DNA of 47,555 nt from Penium margaritaceum. Taxonomy: Eukaryota > Streptophyta > Zygnematophyceae > Desmidiales > Peniaceae. Positions within the stretch are counted from its first letter, which is position 1. Every line of letters begins with the position of its first letter. The notes below the pieces were generated by a model. The model was given only the letters and a program-made list of their open reading frames with translations, did not search any database and was not told the DNA's origin. Positions 9,934 to 20,147 of the stretch are shown piece by piece. The translations under genes and the position numbers were made by a program. The stretch covers positions 62,021 to 109,575 of the forward strand of contig SZWC01008679.1 of assembly GCA_023375785.1 (NCBI GenBank), in the 5' to 3' direction.

Positions 9934-10695
9934 NGCTGATGTCAGCAAAAACCTGCTGATATGAGCACTTTCTCAATAAAATTCTTGGGTCAGAAAGTCA
10001 AACATTGCTAGCATTTGAACTCCTCCAGAAACGTTGACTGTTTTGCAATCCTACCAGTTTGACATTCCGGCCAATATTGAGCGCTGACATGGCTCCGGCG
10101 GGTGACAAGTGCAAATGACCACTACATCCCTCTTCCTCCTTCTTAGGGGTCATGAGCCCACGCTCGGAGGCTATTCAGGACCTGCAAAGCCAGCAGGATG
10201 AGATGTGTTGTCTATAGGAGCAGCAGAATGACGCCATCCGTGCGCTCACTAAGCTTCTTCGTGGACAGTCCACAACCCCACGGTTGACCTCCGAGGGAGT
10301 CGGCTATTTCATACCTTTAGCACAACGGTCTGCATCTATACCAATGACAGGACCAGGACATGACCCTCCACCTCTTGATCCTTGGGATGAGGACCCTGAC
10401 ATGCCAGGTATGGCGGATGACGCTCACGAGAGCAAGATTCCCGTGCTTTAGGAGCATCTCCGTCAGCTTCAGACGAGTTCTCGGCCCCCACAAACATCGG
10501 ACTCCTTTTTTCACAAGATCGGATCCTCGCCCAATCCCTACCCCAACGACTTTCCCCATCCCGGTGTCTTCCCCATCCCTCGTCCTTCTCAGTCTGTGGT
10601 TGCTCTCCCTACGGCGAGCCAACCCAAGGACTTCGAGACACCACCCCCACGATATCTCAGCGAGGACGACTTCGACGGCAGTCGACAAGTGCAGT
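9683..10695 (+). pseudogene. Copia A gag, first (partial) copy
   Basis: Starts with ATGGCTCCGGCGGGTGACAA, parallel to the gag start at 11211, and follows that gag through the Gln-rich coiled-coil-like region (QSQQDEM type) and the Pro-rich stretch near 10600. It ends after the equivalent of the SEDGFD stretch, near 10680, where GCA-rich leader DNA begins again. TGA and TAG codons break it early (for instance GTGCAAATGACC near 9705). Part is present twice because of the assembly duplication at N 9934. It would have encoded the N-terminal portion of the particle protein. Confidence 0.7.
9935..10339. repeat. Second copy of the 405-bp duplication at N 9934
   Basis: Partner of 9529-9933. Downstream sequence continues into the gag fragment, so this copy is the one in register with the rest of gag copy 1. 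Confidence 0.9.
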
Positions 10696-11210
10696 AGGCG
10701 GCAGCTGCTAGCAGCTGCTGGCAATTGCTCTAGCAGCAATGGCAGTGGGTTGTAGCCGCAGCAAGTGGCGGCGGCCAGCAGCAGCAAGCAATAGCAACGG
10801 CATACAGCAGAAGCAGCCCGTAACAGTGGCGCGACACAGCAGCAGCGCAATGCTACCACAACTGTGCAAGTAGCTGCGCGCCTGCTGTTACAGGCACAGG
10901 CGCAACAGAAGTAGCAGCCGAGCAGAAGCTGCTACGGAGCTTCCGCGCAGCTTCCATGCGACTGTCACAGAGAAGCCGCCCAATAACCGCGAGGGTTGTC
11001 AACAAGAAAAGGGTGCTAACATCAGTGTTTTCCTTCCTGACGTCATCAGGTCTGTGCTGATGTCAGCAAACCCTTCCTGACATCAGCACTTGCCTTGGTC
11101 AAGTTTTGGTGTTGGGGGGTCAAAACGTTTCAGGGTTTCAACTCCTTGAGAACCGCTGACGGTTCTGAAATCCGACCGGTTTGACGTCACGGTCGATACT
11201 AAGCGCTGGC
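10690..11210 (+). repeat. Second copy of the copia A leader
   Basis: GCA-rich DNA, then a tract closely parallel to 9320-9682: both run through CAGGCGCAACAG-type sequence, CGAGGGTTGTCAA, a CTGATGTCAGC block and a GCGCTG(A/G)CATGGCT start context. No gene is seen in it. Leader plus gag start is thus a tandem unit of about 1.2-1.5 kb. Confidence 0.7.
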
Positions 11211-12705
11211 ATGGCTACGACCGGCGACAAGGGCAAAGGACCATCAGACCCCTCTTCCTCCTCCTCAAGGGTTATGAGCCCACTCTCACAGGTCATTGCG
11301 GATCTGCGGAGTCAGCAGGATGAGATGCGTCGTCAGCAGCAGGAGCAAACTGATGCCATCCGTGCGTTCACTGATTTTCTTTGTGGTCAGTCCACGACCC
11401 AACAGGAGACATCTGGGGGAGTCGGCGGTACCATACCTTCTGCACAGCAGTCAGCATCTACACCGAGGGGGGCAGTAGGACAGGACCCGCCAATTCTCGA
11501 TCCTTTAGATGAGGATCCTGAGATGCCAGGGATGGAGGATGACACGCACAAGAGGAAGATTCGCGTGCTTCAGGAGCGTCTCTGTCAGTTTCAGACGCAT
11601 TCCAGTTCCTTGTTCCGGAATGTCCGATCCTCACCTGATCCCTACCTTGGCGACATTCCTCACCCCGGTGTCTTCCCCATCTCTCGTCCTTCCCAGTCTG
11701 TGGTTGCTCTCCCCACGGAGCGACAACCCAAGGACTTCGAGACACCGCCCCCACCTTATGTCAGCGAGGATGGCTTTGACTGTTGGGAGACTCTCTTTCA
11801 GGTCTTGGCCACTTCAGAGGGGATATGGCCCTACGATCACCGTTCGTACCAGGTTACGGACCGCGCTCAGGTGCTGCCAGCGGATCGGGCGATTTGCAGA
11901 CTCCTTTATGCCATGCCGCGCAAGACTTTCATGGAATTTCACCCTTTTCTTGGAGAGGCCGGCACAGGCGCGGGTGCTGATCCACGTCGGGGCTGGGACT
12001 TGGAATTGTCCCTGCTTGCTGTAGAGACGCACCCCACCCGCGCACCTCATATTCACGCATTTCCCTCCCTTTGTCAGGGACCTGCGCAGCCCGGAGCCGA
12101 TTACCCTCAACGTGCCATGCGCATCTACATGCGCCTAAGGACTTCAAGAGGTCCACAACTCTGGGCGCTTTGCTCGCTCATAATCAGAGTTTGTCTTGAG
12201 CACACAGACATCTTCTCGGGGTATAGTGATGCCGTGCTTGAGCCCTTTTCCACCTCTCATTAGCCTCTTTCTTGGGCGCATGAGCTTTTCCTCCAGATGA
12301 CTTCCGCCCGCGAGGTAGTTGTGGCCCATCAAGAGAGTCGACTTGCTACAGTGGTCGTCGCGTTGCTGCCGACGCCCCTCTTGCCGTCCACTTCTCCATT
12401 TGTGGGCACAGCCTCCTCTTCCTCCTCCACCCCGGCTACCCCAACTCAGATGCACGGTGTGGCAGCTGCGGCACAAGGGAAGGAGAGCAAGAAGAAGCGT
12501 GGTTTGGGCCAGTAGTAGTCGCAACAACAGCAGTCAACGGGCGGTAGCAGTGGACGTACTGTCCAGTGCTACAACTGTGGAGGTGCTTGTTGCTACACCG
12601 AGTGCTAGTAGCTGCAAGACTGGGCACGGATCACTTGCAGTCTTCAGGCTACACACGCGCATTGGGCTACATCGAGTAGCATAGCCTTTGGTCGCGTGAC
12701 GACCA
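11211..12705 (+). pseudogene. Copia A gag, second (longer) copy with CCHC knuckle
   Basis: Encodes the retrotransposon particle protein. The start chosen is ATG 11211 (MATTGDKGKGP), matching the start context of gag copy 1; an upstream ATG at 11181 is in frame. Visible parts: a Ser-rich start, a Gln/Arg-rich helix (RSQQDEMRRQQQEQTDAIRA), Pro-rich linkers, and a segment RIYMRLRTSRGPQLWALCSL shared with the minus copy (gag around 46320-46420). A TAG at 12261-12263 interrupts it, but the same frame continues (MTSAREVVVAHQE from 12297) to two TAGs near 12513. It then reaches a zinc knuckle CYNCGGACCYTEC (12567-12605), where the expected His is Cys. Frame and order fit one gag-pol frame, now inactive. 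Confidence 0.8.
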
Positions 12706-13034
12706 CGATTGCAACATTTCTTACTTCCCTACCGGCAAGCACTGGCGACCCGGACCCATGCGACCGCACCATCGTCGAGCTCCATCACCTTCTGGCGCTT
12801 CACTTTTAGAGATGTGCGAGTGTGTTTTCACAGTCGAGTGGTTCACAGACTATTTGTTTGTCTATTATTGTCACTCGTGATGACTCGTGTGGGGTGGCAC
12901 AATTAGCATATGATGATGATGGGCTTGACAACATCGATTGGATTCATGAGTCTCATCTCTGTGCCCTTCGTCGTTCCTCCTCACCTATTGCTCAGCCCCC
13001 GTCCAAGGCCGAGTGATCCATTGCCTGTTGTATA

Positions 13035-13427
13035 GTGACGTCCTCCGGTCGAGATCCTGGTGGCACTTTGATCATCGATTCTGATGCCACTCATCACATT
13101 ACCTGTCGTCGTAGTGACTTCGTTGTCCTCGGTCCTGTTACATCTATTCGCTCTGTTCGCATAGGCTCACGTCAGTCCTTCCTGGTCCAAGGTGTTGGGA
13201 TCGGGAATAGTCCGTCTGGCTCCTTGTATCTTTTCAAGGTGCTTTTTGTGCCGAATACTAAACTCAACTTGCTTTCTGTGCGTGCCTGCACACTGTTGGG
13301 ACTCTCTGTGGAGCACACAGTAGACTCTACGACTGTGACAGCTATTGATACTCATACTGTTGTTCTTCATGCCTTTGTCGTGGATGATGTGTATCATGTT
13401 TCTTGGGCTTCTTCTTCTTCTTCTTAA
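13035..13427 (+). pseudogene. Copia A aspartic protease region
   Basis: GGTLIIDSDATHHITCRRSD aligns with the copia protease start, where the catalytic motif is Asp-Ser/Thr-Gly-Ala. Here it reads DSDA (13077-13088): the Gly is Asp, a single G-to-A change (GGT to GAT). The minus copy has DSGA. The region continues with LYLFKVLFVPNTKLNLLSV, the conserved copia stretch that leads to the integrase zinc region. It lies in the same frame as gag. Protease would process Gag-Pol; the changed motif argues against activity. Confidence 0.8.
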
Positions 13428-14370
13428 TCCCCCTCTCATTCTGCTCATGTGTTCGTCATTGGTGTTCAGTTTGCTGAGCACCAGCGACTGCTGCATCGTC
13501 ACCTGTTTCATGTGGGTTCTTACACGATGTCGAATCTCATTTGGATATATCCCGCACTCAGTCTTGACGTGACTTCTTTCGAGAAGCCGCCTAAGACCGA
13601 TTTCCTGTTCTGTGCTTGGGGTAAGATGCATCGTTGCACTTACCCTGACTCTCGTTCTTGAGCACTTCGCACCCTCGAGTTGGTCCATTTGGACTTTCTT
13701 GGTCCTCTTCCTGTTGAGTCTTTGTGTGATCCGGGCCGAAAAATCTTGACCTTGACTCATGACTTCACCCGGATGCGGTAGGTCTACAGCCTGCGCCAGA
13801 AGAGTGATGTCGCTCTCGCGGTTTGCCTCTGGCTAGTGATGGCTGAGCATCAGTCTCGCCACACGCTGCATACCTTCCGTTCGGTTTGCGGTGGCATGTT
13901 TCTTGGCAAGATGGATAGTTTCTTTGCCACGCATGGGGTTTTGCACCAGGTTCCGCTCCTGCTACACCTGGGCAGAACTGTGTCGCTGAGCACTGGAATC
14001 GCACCATAGAGGATGCGGTTTGTGTTATGCGGTCTGAGTGCGGTCTCCCAAAGTCCATCGCCTTTGAAGGATTGGCCTACATGATGTGGGTCTGGAACCG
14101 CCTCCCACACGGTTTCCCTTCCGGACCACATTACACCGTCCGAGCTCTAGTATGGCAACCGTGCCGATCTGCGTCTCGCTCGTGTCTGGGGATCCATGGC
14201 TTCTGTGTGGTACACCGAGTACCAGCGGGGTTCCAAGGTCTCCCCGCGGGATCGCTTATGTGCCTTCGTGGGCATCTTCCCGCGGTCGAAGGCCTAGCGG
14301 TTTTGGGGCCCCGCTTGTCATCGCATTGTTGAGTCTGGCTACGCACTCTTCTTTGAGTCTCTCACCTACC
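13428..14370 (+). pseudogene. Copia A integrase (zinc region and core), frameshifted
   Basis: HQRLLHRHLFHVGSYTM (13480 onward) resembles the His-rich GAG-pre-integrase zinc region. It is followed by LVHLDFLGPLPVESLCDPGR, which holds the first core Asp, and LTHDFTRM. Stops occur at 13659-13661 (TGA) and near 13780 (TAG). After a frameshift before 14027 the C-terminal part continues with IEDAVCVMRSECGLPKSIAF, matching the minus copy at 44487-44170 (MEDAVRAMRFEYGLLESFAF). Integrase would insert the cDNA. Confidence 0.75.
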
Positions 14371-15010
14371 ATGATTTGACCTCAATCATGTCGCTGTCCA
14401 TCACGCACATTCCTACATGTGAGGTTTCTCGACGGATGGGGGAGTCTGGGCCCACGAGCACCTCTTGTCCGGCTGATGTGTCCGTTCGAGCCCCCTCCAC
14501 TTCTTGGTCTCCGGCTCTTGATAACGCAGCGATCATCGATGACGGCCCACCTCTCCAACACAGCCGAATTCTACCCCTGTTCCCTTGTACCCCACAGGCA
14601 CCCATGATTCCTTTCCTGTGTCCACCAGTAGTCCTGCCTCTGTGTGTGGTCGTGCCTCGACTCCTGCTCCTACTGTCACATCCAGTCCCGTGTCTCCCAT
14701 ACACGCATCTCCTCACACTGTATCACCTGCCCCTTTGCTTGAGTCCTCACCAGATGTGGTTGTGCCTGTCTCTGAGCCTGAGGTGAGCCCCTTGAGCCCA
14801 GGTTACTGGCGTGAGCCTGGTGGTCATCAGAGTTGCCCTCGATGCCCGATGGAGGAGACCTACATCGGCCTCGGTACATCGATCCGCATCAATGCGACAT
14901 CGATACCGATGGTGCACACGAGGGGCACTCGGGTCCAGCCGACTGCGGATTTTCACCACCCGGGCACCGACCACCTAGAGTCTTGTGGGGATATCGGAGG
15001 GGTCGAGTTC
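14371..15010 (+). pseudogene. Copia A linker between integrase and RT
   Basis: In the frame of 14585 onward: Ser/Pro/Thr-rich text with SSPDVVVPVSEPEVSP (about 14740-14790), almost identical to SSPDVVVPVSEHEVSP in the minus copy (43932-43639). In copia elements this low-complexity linker sits between integrase and reverse transcriptase. The element's similarity ends soon after, so RT was lost. Confidence 0.7.
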
Positions 15011-15305
15011 AAATTTTTGAGTTGCATGTTATCACATTCATGCACCGCCCATGTACAGCCATTGCATGCCACGCAGTCATGCCATTTGGCATGACTCTGC
15101 CTTAACATCCAATGAGGATGCACGTCATCTACCAACATGACGTGGTTGCTGATATGCAACCATAGATTGACATCCAAGTGTCATTCCACCCTGGTTATGT
15201 GGATGGTTTGTTCAGCATGAACCATGTTGTACCTCGTACAAAAGCATATTTCCAGCTTATCCTGCTTTTGCGGATCACTAGGTGTCCACATGCACTAAAT
15301 CCACG

Positions 15306-15380
15306 AATCAATCTACACCGTTGATCAATGCATTGATATCCGGCGGACATCTATGAATTGATCGACGGTGTCGATCGATT
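15306..15380. repeat. Imperfect inverted repeat, 24-bp arms
   Basis: Arm 15306-15329 and the reverse complement of 15357-15380 agree at 20 of 24 positions (counted by eye), with a 27-base loop. Both arms contain an ACACCGT core flanked by GATCAAT-type sequence. Confidence 0.65.
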
Positions 15381-15526
15381 CTTCAATTGACACCATGGCG
15401 GTCAGTCTCGGCTCAACAATGTCCGGCATCCCCCACGATCCCTTCCGTGTCTCGCGACAGTTAGCCATTTGCGTAGACTTTAACCAAGTGCAGTCACATG
15501 CCATTGTACTCTTCCATGTCTCGCAA

Positions 15527-15550
15527 CAGTTAGCCGTTTTCGGCTAACTG
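15527..15550. repeat. Perfect 10-bp stem hairpin upstream of the hAT start
   Basis: CAGTTAGCCG, TTTT, CGGCTAACTG. It ends 17 bases before the ATG at 15568. Half of the motif also occurs near 15460. Confidence 0.7.
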
Positions 15551-15567
15551 CCGAGGCACGTTCTGCC

Positions 15568-17704
15568 ATGGCTTCACCTGCTGGAGGTTCCCAGCCTCCG
15601 AGTTCCTCCAACCAGGAATCCACTGCTGCATCCACAGGATCTCCTTTGCCAGTCTCAGCCATCTCCACGCAGTTTGATGCTTCGAAATGGAACCCGCCAA
15701 AGAAGAGACNNNNNNNNNNNNNNNNNNNNNNNNNNNNNNNNNNNNNNNNNNNNNNNNNNNNNNNNNNNNNNNNNNNNNNNNNNNNNNNNNNNNNNNNNNN
15801 NNNNNNNNNNNNNNNNNNNNNNNNNNNNNNNNNNNNNNNGCTCACAGGTGACTTCGTGACAAAAGAACTCTCAAAACACTGCGAGCCTTTCCCTACCAAG
15901 GCCAAGAACCCAGGATTCATCTGTGGCTCGCGCGCCAAGAAGCTTGGCGGAACATGCGACCGGATTCGTGGTCATTTTGCGTGCAACAACCCAAACGTTG
16001 GGAAGTGTCCCCACCCGCGTCCAACCTGCCAAGATGTGCTTGGTCTCGATCGCTACCCACCACCACCCGCCGGATGGCAACCGTACAACGTCGCACTGTA
16101 CAGAGGAGAGGTGAAGGAGTGGGGGACAAAAGAAAAGCAGGTTTAGTGGCTGAAGCTGTGCGAGCAGAAGCAGGAGTCAACGGCCGCTCTTGGCAACGTG
16201 GTGCTGGTGGACTCCAGTGATGAAGACGAACATGGGAGGGGGGAGTAGCGTCAGAGGCAGCCGGCATCAACACGACTGGAGGGTGAGATTCCTCTATTTG
16301 ATGTCAACAGGGCAACTTCTTTCCGGCAGTCCACAATGGTTGAGCATTCCGACTGCTCGAAGAACGAGTGGTGTCAGTTGGACATAGTCAAGTTGATGGC
16401 TATTGGTGCACGACCTATCTATTTCTGCCGTGAGCTAGTCCTCATGGAGGTTGTGAAGTCTGCAAAGATAACCAAAAATGCTTTCCGTCTCCCCAGCAGG
16501 ACAACTGTGGTAGAGCAGCTGCTGCCAAAGCTTGACAAGGAGCTTGAGGAGCTGGATGCACCGTACAAACAGGGGTGTTCAACCTACGGCTGCAGTTTGG
16601 CAGTGGATGAATGGTCAGATCAGCAAGTGAGGCCGATCTACAACGTCATGGCTGTGAATGCCATGGGGTCACCACCTTCACCTTTTCTCTTGAGATGCAA
16701 GTGGACTGACTAGAGATGCTGATCACATCGCTTCCATGATTGAAGCAGCAATTGACATGGTGGGGGAGGATAAGGTGGTGTCAGTGATTTGTGACAACGC
16801 ATCCGTAAACAAAAAAGCATTTTCTGAGCTGAGGGGAAAGTATCCAAGGTTGTTTTTCCAAGGCTGTTGTGCACACAACATTGATTTGATCATGAAGGAC
16901 GTTGGGAAAAGTGCATGGGGTGCAAGTATGATTAGGAGGTGCGAGAAGGTGGTTGCATTTTCCAGGAACAACGCGGTGTCGCGGACTTGGCTGAAGGAGA
17001 AGACGGGTGGCAAGGTGCTGAAGAACAAATGCGACACCCGGTTTGCCTCGGTGCAAGACATGGTTGAAAGGCTGCTGGAGCTGAGGGAAGAGCTGGAGAC
17101 GTTGGTGGGACTGGAGTTGTGGAAGAAGATTGGGTCTGAAAGAGATTCTGGCTTCCGGCCTAGGAAGCGTGAGGTGAGACGTATCATCAGGAGGAAAGTC
17201 TTCTGGTTGCAGGTGTGGCAGCTGAAAGATTTGTTGCAGCCACTGAAGTAGGTGTTGCGGCTTGCCGACAAGGCGGGTGGAGGGGCTGGGGAGATCTATG
17301 AAGGATTGTTGGACTGTACAGAGCAGTTGACGGCATTGTTGGTGAAGAAGGGTAAGAAGGGGAGAAGGGTGGCTGAGGCTCATGTCAACTTTGTCCATGG
17401 CCGGTTGGAGCATCACTGGTCCAAGGTCATGTCTTGTCCACTATATGCTGCCGCTCGTCATCTGCATCCTGAGCACTTTGGCAATGATTTGTCAAAGGAT
17501 TCACACACATTGCAGGCTTGGCAGTTGGTGGTGGAGGCACTGGTGCTGGAGGACAAGCATGACGAGGTGATGAAGGAGATTGGTGCCTTTCAGAAGGCAC
17601 AGACAATGGTTGAGCTTGACCCCATGGTGACGCCACAGAAGAATGCAAAGGCAATAGCTGCCGTTGCCAAAGTGCAGTGTGGCATGACGTCTGCAGTGGA
17701 ATGA
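15568..17704 (+). pseudogene. hAT-superfamily transposase (BED/DUF659 type), broken
   Basis: Cut-and-paste DNA transposase. Domains in order: a Ser/Pro-rich start; a BED-like zinc finger (about 15910-16010, FICGSRAKKLGG...RIRGHFA) whose second Cys of the Cx2C pair is Arg; a DUF659 region (about 16480-16700, AVDEWSDQQVRPIYNVMAV); the catalytic core start ICDNASVNKKAF (about 16790); the CCAHNIDLIMKDVGK block (16867 onward); DTRFASVQDMVERL; and CPLYAAARHLHPEHF (17437 onward). In-frame TAGs lie at 16144, 16246 and 17249, and a frameshift near 16690. A 130-N gap removes about 43 codons near the start. The usual C-terminal dimerisation domain is absent: sequence turns into Ty3 RT after 17704. ATG 15568 is the first start in frame. 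Confidence 0.85.
15710..15839. other. Assembly gap, 130 N
   Basis: Gap inside the hAT transposase N-terminal region. Flanks are in the same frame if the length is taken literally, but the true length is unknown. Confidence 0.95.
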
Positions 17705-17734
17705 CATGTCAACTGCATGTGTCACCTGCCTGTA

Positions 17735-18710
17735 GGGCCCAAATGAGCAAAATTGACTTACGCGGTTGCTATCATCATCCTCGTATATGATAAGGACGTC
17801 AAGAAGACAGCATTTAGCACCATACACGGCCGCTCCAAGCTCACGGTTTATGCCTTTTGGAGTCACAAACCCCTTTGTAACATTCATGGCGGGCGTTCCT
17901 CAATGATTTTCTCATCGTATATCTTGGCGAAATTCTAGTGTAGAGTTGCACCTCGGAGGAACACAATGGACATCTTGGAAACATTCTTGAGTTTTTGAAA
18001 AAGAGAGAAACTAGTCAAACTCTCGAAATGCGACTTCAGTCACTGTCCGATCGAGTTTTAAGGCCACAACATCGGCTGCGAGCGCATCACCATGGACCCC
18101 AAAAAGGTGGAGGCGGTCACTGATTGGCCAACGTCCAAAATGTTTTCATGAAATCCAACTACTTTTGGGTTTCTACAACTAGTTTTAATCCATAAAGGAC
18201 TACGCATGGGTGTCACCGCCTCTCCCCAATATCACCCCAAAAACCACCGAGTGGAATTGGAGGGACAGTGAACAAGCGTTCAACTCTTTGAGACATTCTC
18301 TGATCTTGGGGTATTCCTTATGATTGGTAGATCCAACGATGGATTGCATCATGGCCACCGACACGTCCAATTGAGCCATTGGAACCGTTCTTGTCCAAAA
18401 CAACGGTGGGTAAGAACAAACGCTTGCGTAAATGTCGCAAAAACTACTCAGGCCAGAACTCAACTACGCAGTGCATGATGAAGAAATGCTTGCAAAAGTG
18501 CACGCCTTCAAGACATGGTTATGCTTCCTGGAATGCCAATGACGCACCGTCTGCACTGACCATCACACGCTAAAAAATCTCAAGACTCGGCCAAATCAAA
18601 GCGTTCGACAATCGCGATGGATGGAGTTCCTCCATTCCAACTTTGACTACAACGTCCAGTACTGGCCTGGAAAAACTAATCTGGCAGAAGCTCTGAGTCG
18701 GTGACCACAC
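17735..18710 (+). pseudogene. Ty3 B reverse transcriptase (end) and RNase H
   Basis: Read across several frames: KTAFSTIHGRSKLTVYAFW (the RT palm region before the catalytic motif), a strand of RT thumb, ITMDPKKVEAVTDWPT (18089 onward, the conserved end of Ty3 RT), then RNase H phrases: MATDTSN (first catalytic Asp region near 18350), LRPELNYAVHDEEMLAKVHA (about 18445), TVCTDHHTLKNL and KTNLAEALSR at the end (about 18700). The YVDD-type motif cannot be read cleanly. Copying RNA into DNA would be its role; it is inactive. Confidence 0.75.
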
Positions 18711-19500
18711 TAATTAGCCAAGATCAGCACGTTGCTCATCAAATGAGACCCGTGCCTTGTGAGACGGTTCTCAGAGGGATGAAAGGAGTTTGACAACCCC
18801 TACAAACTCATATACAAATCCACCACTTTCATTGTAACTAGTAAAATCCCCGTTAAAATGGTGTACGAAAAACTTCCCACGACACCGGCGAGATTACAAA
18901 TTCAATGCAACATCCATGCTGTCGACATCCACCACATGTACTTTGCAAGTATTTGGGTAGAAACACGGTACAACTTCACAAAGAAACAAGTAGCAAAGAA
19001 TCGAGCAGCCGAACAACATCACAATAGTGATGTGTTGAATGATGACATTTGTGTCCTCATCCGCGAACATCAAACTCCAAGGACAGGAGCTTGCCAAGCT
19101 TAGACCCGGTGGCTAGGACCGTTTGAGATTGAGCGAATGCAAACCCCTCTCCTTGATCGACCACGCCTGCTCAAAGGCATGATGATTCATCCTGTCTTCC
19201 ACATTAGCATGCTCAAGCACTACTGGGATCTTATCACAAATTTCCCTTGCAAGACGTCACACCACCACCTCATGTAGAAGAGCACGTGATTGATGGTATC
19301 CTCGGATATCAACACTGTGGGAAAATGACACAGTGGTCAATTGGCACAGAAGCGACGCCGTGCACAACATTTGGGAGCCCTATGACAGCCTCTGAGACGT
19401 CGACTATCTGATCGACGGTTTCTATCTTCATCACCTGCCTACGTCTGCAAACGCACCTGAATGTTGCAACTAGAAATGGGGCAAGTGTTATGTCCTTGAC
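18711..19500 (+). pseudogene. Ty3 B integrase and chromodomain-like tail
   Basis: Only parts are readable. The core catalytic region is largely missing or eroded. The C-terminal part is clear: ELAKLRPGG and an FEIERMQT-like stretch (about 19090-19140), then HISMLKHYRDP-like sequence near 19200. After a gap follows HNIWEPYDSL-DVDYLID (about 19350-19400), the Trp-Glu-Pro signature of the chromodomain that guides chromoviruses to chromatin. The matching tail of element C (40860-41010) supports the reading. Confidence 0.65.
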
Positions 19501-19562
19501 GTACACAAGTCCCTGAACTTTGTGAGTTGTCATTTTTGCTATTATATTTATGGCCCACCGCG

Positions 19563-20038
19563 TGAGGACTTCAGGATTTCTACACCGTTCGACCGAGGGA
19601 ATTTCGGACAGCTGCCTCAACCTCTAGTGTTCTGCTCGAGACGTTTGTGACAACTTCGACCACCTTCCAAAAAGGTCGACAGAAATATTCTGAACTACAT
19701 TGATGTTTCGATATTGTTCGTTCGACTTCTCTGTGGTGCTACAACTTTGTAAAGACACACCTTGATATTCTCAAAGGCCCCTAGTATCTTGCTGGAGCTT
19801 CTTGTGGTATCCACTCATGGCGCAACCTCACATGCATTGCTTGGACCGAGCGTCTTTGACCCAACATATGCCTCATTCTCATTCTTGGCATTTTGTACAT
19901 GTTCTCGACTCACTCGACAATTGTCATTGAAGTATACTTCCTGCTTCATAAAATTTATCCATTTGTCCAAAATCCTCAAATCATCTTTTGTCCAAGACCT
20001 CATCCTTGTAAACCACCTACGCTTTACCCGGCGTAATA
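19563..20038 (+). repeat. 3' LTR of Ty3 element B
   Basis: Diverged but co-linear with 20148-20624: start (TGAGGACTTC versus TGCGTCAAGACC), the CATTTGTCCAAAATCCTCAA / CAAGTTTCTCAAATTCTAAA region, and the end CTACGCTTTACCCGGCGTAATA versus CTACGCTCCGTTCGGCATAACA. Lengths are 476 and 477 bp. It lies just after the chromodomain tail, as a 3' LTR should. Confidence 0.65.
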
Positions 20039-20147
20039 GGATCATGCATTGTTGCTTGAGTATGGTTAGAATGAATGGGTGCTTGGGGTGATTTGAGTCC
20101 CCAATCTTTCCCAGTGGGTTTTCTTTCATTACACAAATACCCCACCG
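20039..20147. other. Spacer between two Ty3 LTRs
   Basis: About 110 bases with no recognisable feature, separating the 3' LTR of element B from the 5' LTR of element C. Confidence 0.4.

Larger units (their letters stand above)
8192..15010 (+). mobile_element. Copia element A: 5' LTR to integrase linker, 3' part missing
   Basis: A Ty1/copia retrotransposon in plus orientation. Order: LTR (8192-8819), primer-binding site (8820-8833), GCA-rich leader, partial gag, a second leader, a longer gag, zinc knuckle, protease, integrase, and the Ser/Pro-rich linker that precedes RT. RT, RNase H and 3' LTR are absent; similarity fades near 15010. Domain order protease-integrase is diagnostic of Ty1/copia. 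Close relatives in the window are the minus copy at 41106-46520 and the LTR at 46691-47333. Stops, frameshifts and an active-site change make it non-functional. Confidence 0.85.
15011..15567. other. Non-coding stretch between copia A and the hAT gene
   Basis: No coding signal. It holds an imperfect inverted repeat (15306-15380), two copies of a TGTCTCGC(G/A)ACAGTTAGCC motif (about 15452 and 15518) and a perfect hairpin (15527-15550) just before the hAT start. It may be the promoter and end region of the hAT element, but no hAT terminal inverted repeat was found. Confidence 0.4.
17720..20038 (+). mobile_element. Ty3 element B: decayed 3' half with its 3' LTR
   Basis: Begins abruptly inside RT (KIDLRGCYHH equivalent, about 17751), right after the hAT remnant. 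It runs through RT, RNase H, integrase and a chromodomain-like tail to an LTR at 19563-20038. It is the same family as element C: the LTRs are 476 and 477 bp, and RT/RNase H align throughout. Many stops and indels. Gag, protease and 5' LTR are missing. Confidence 0.75.
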
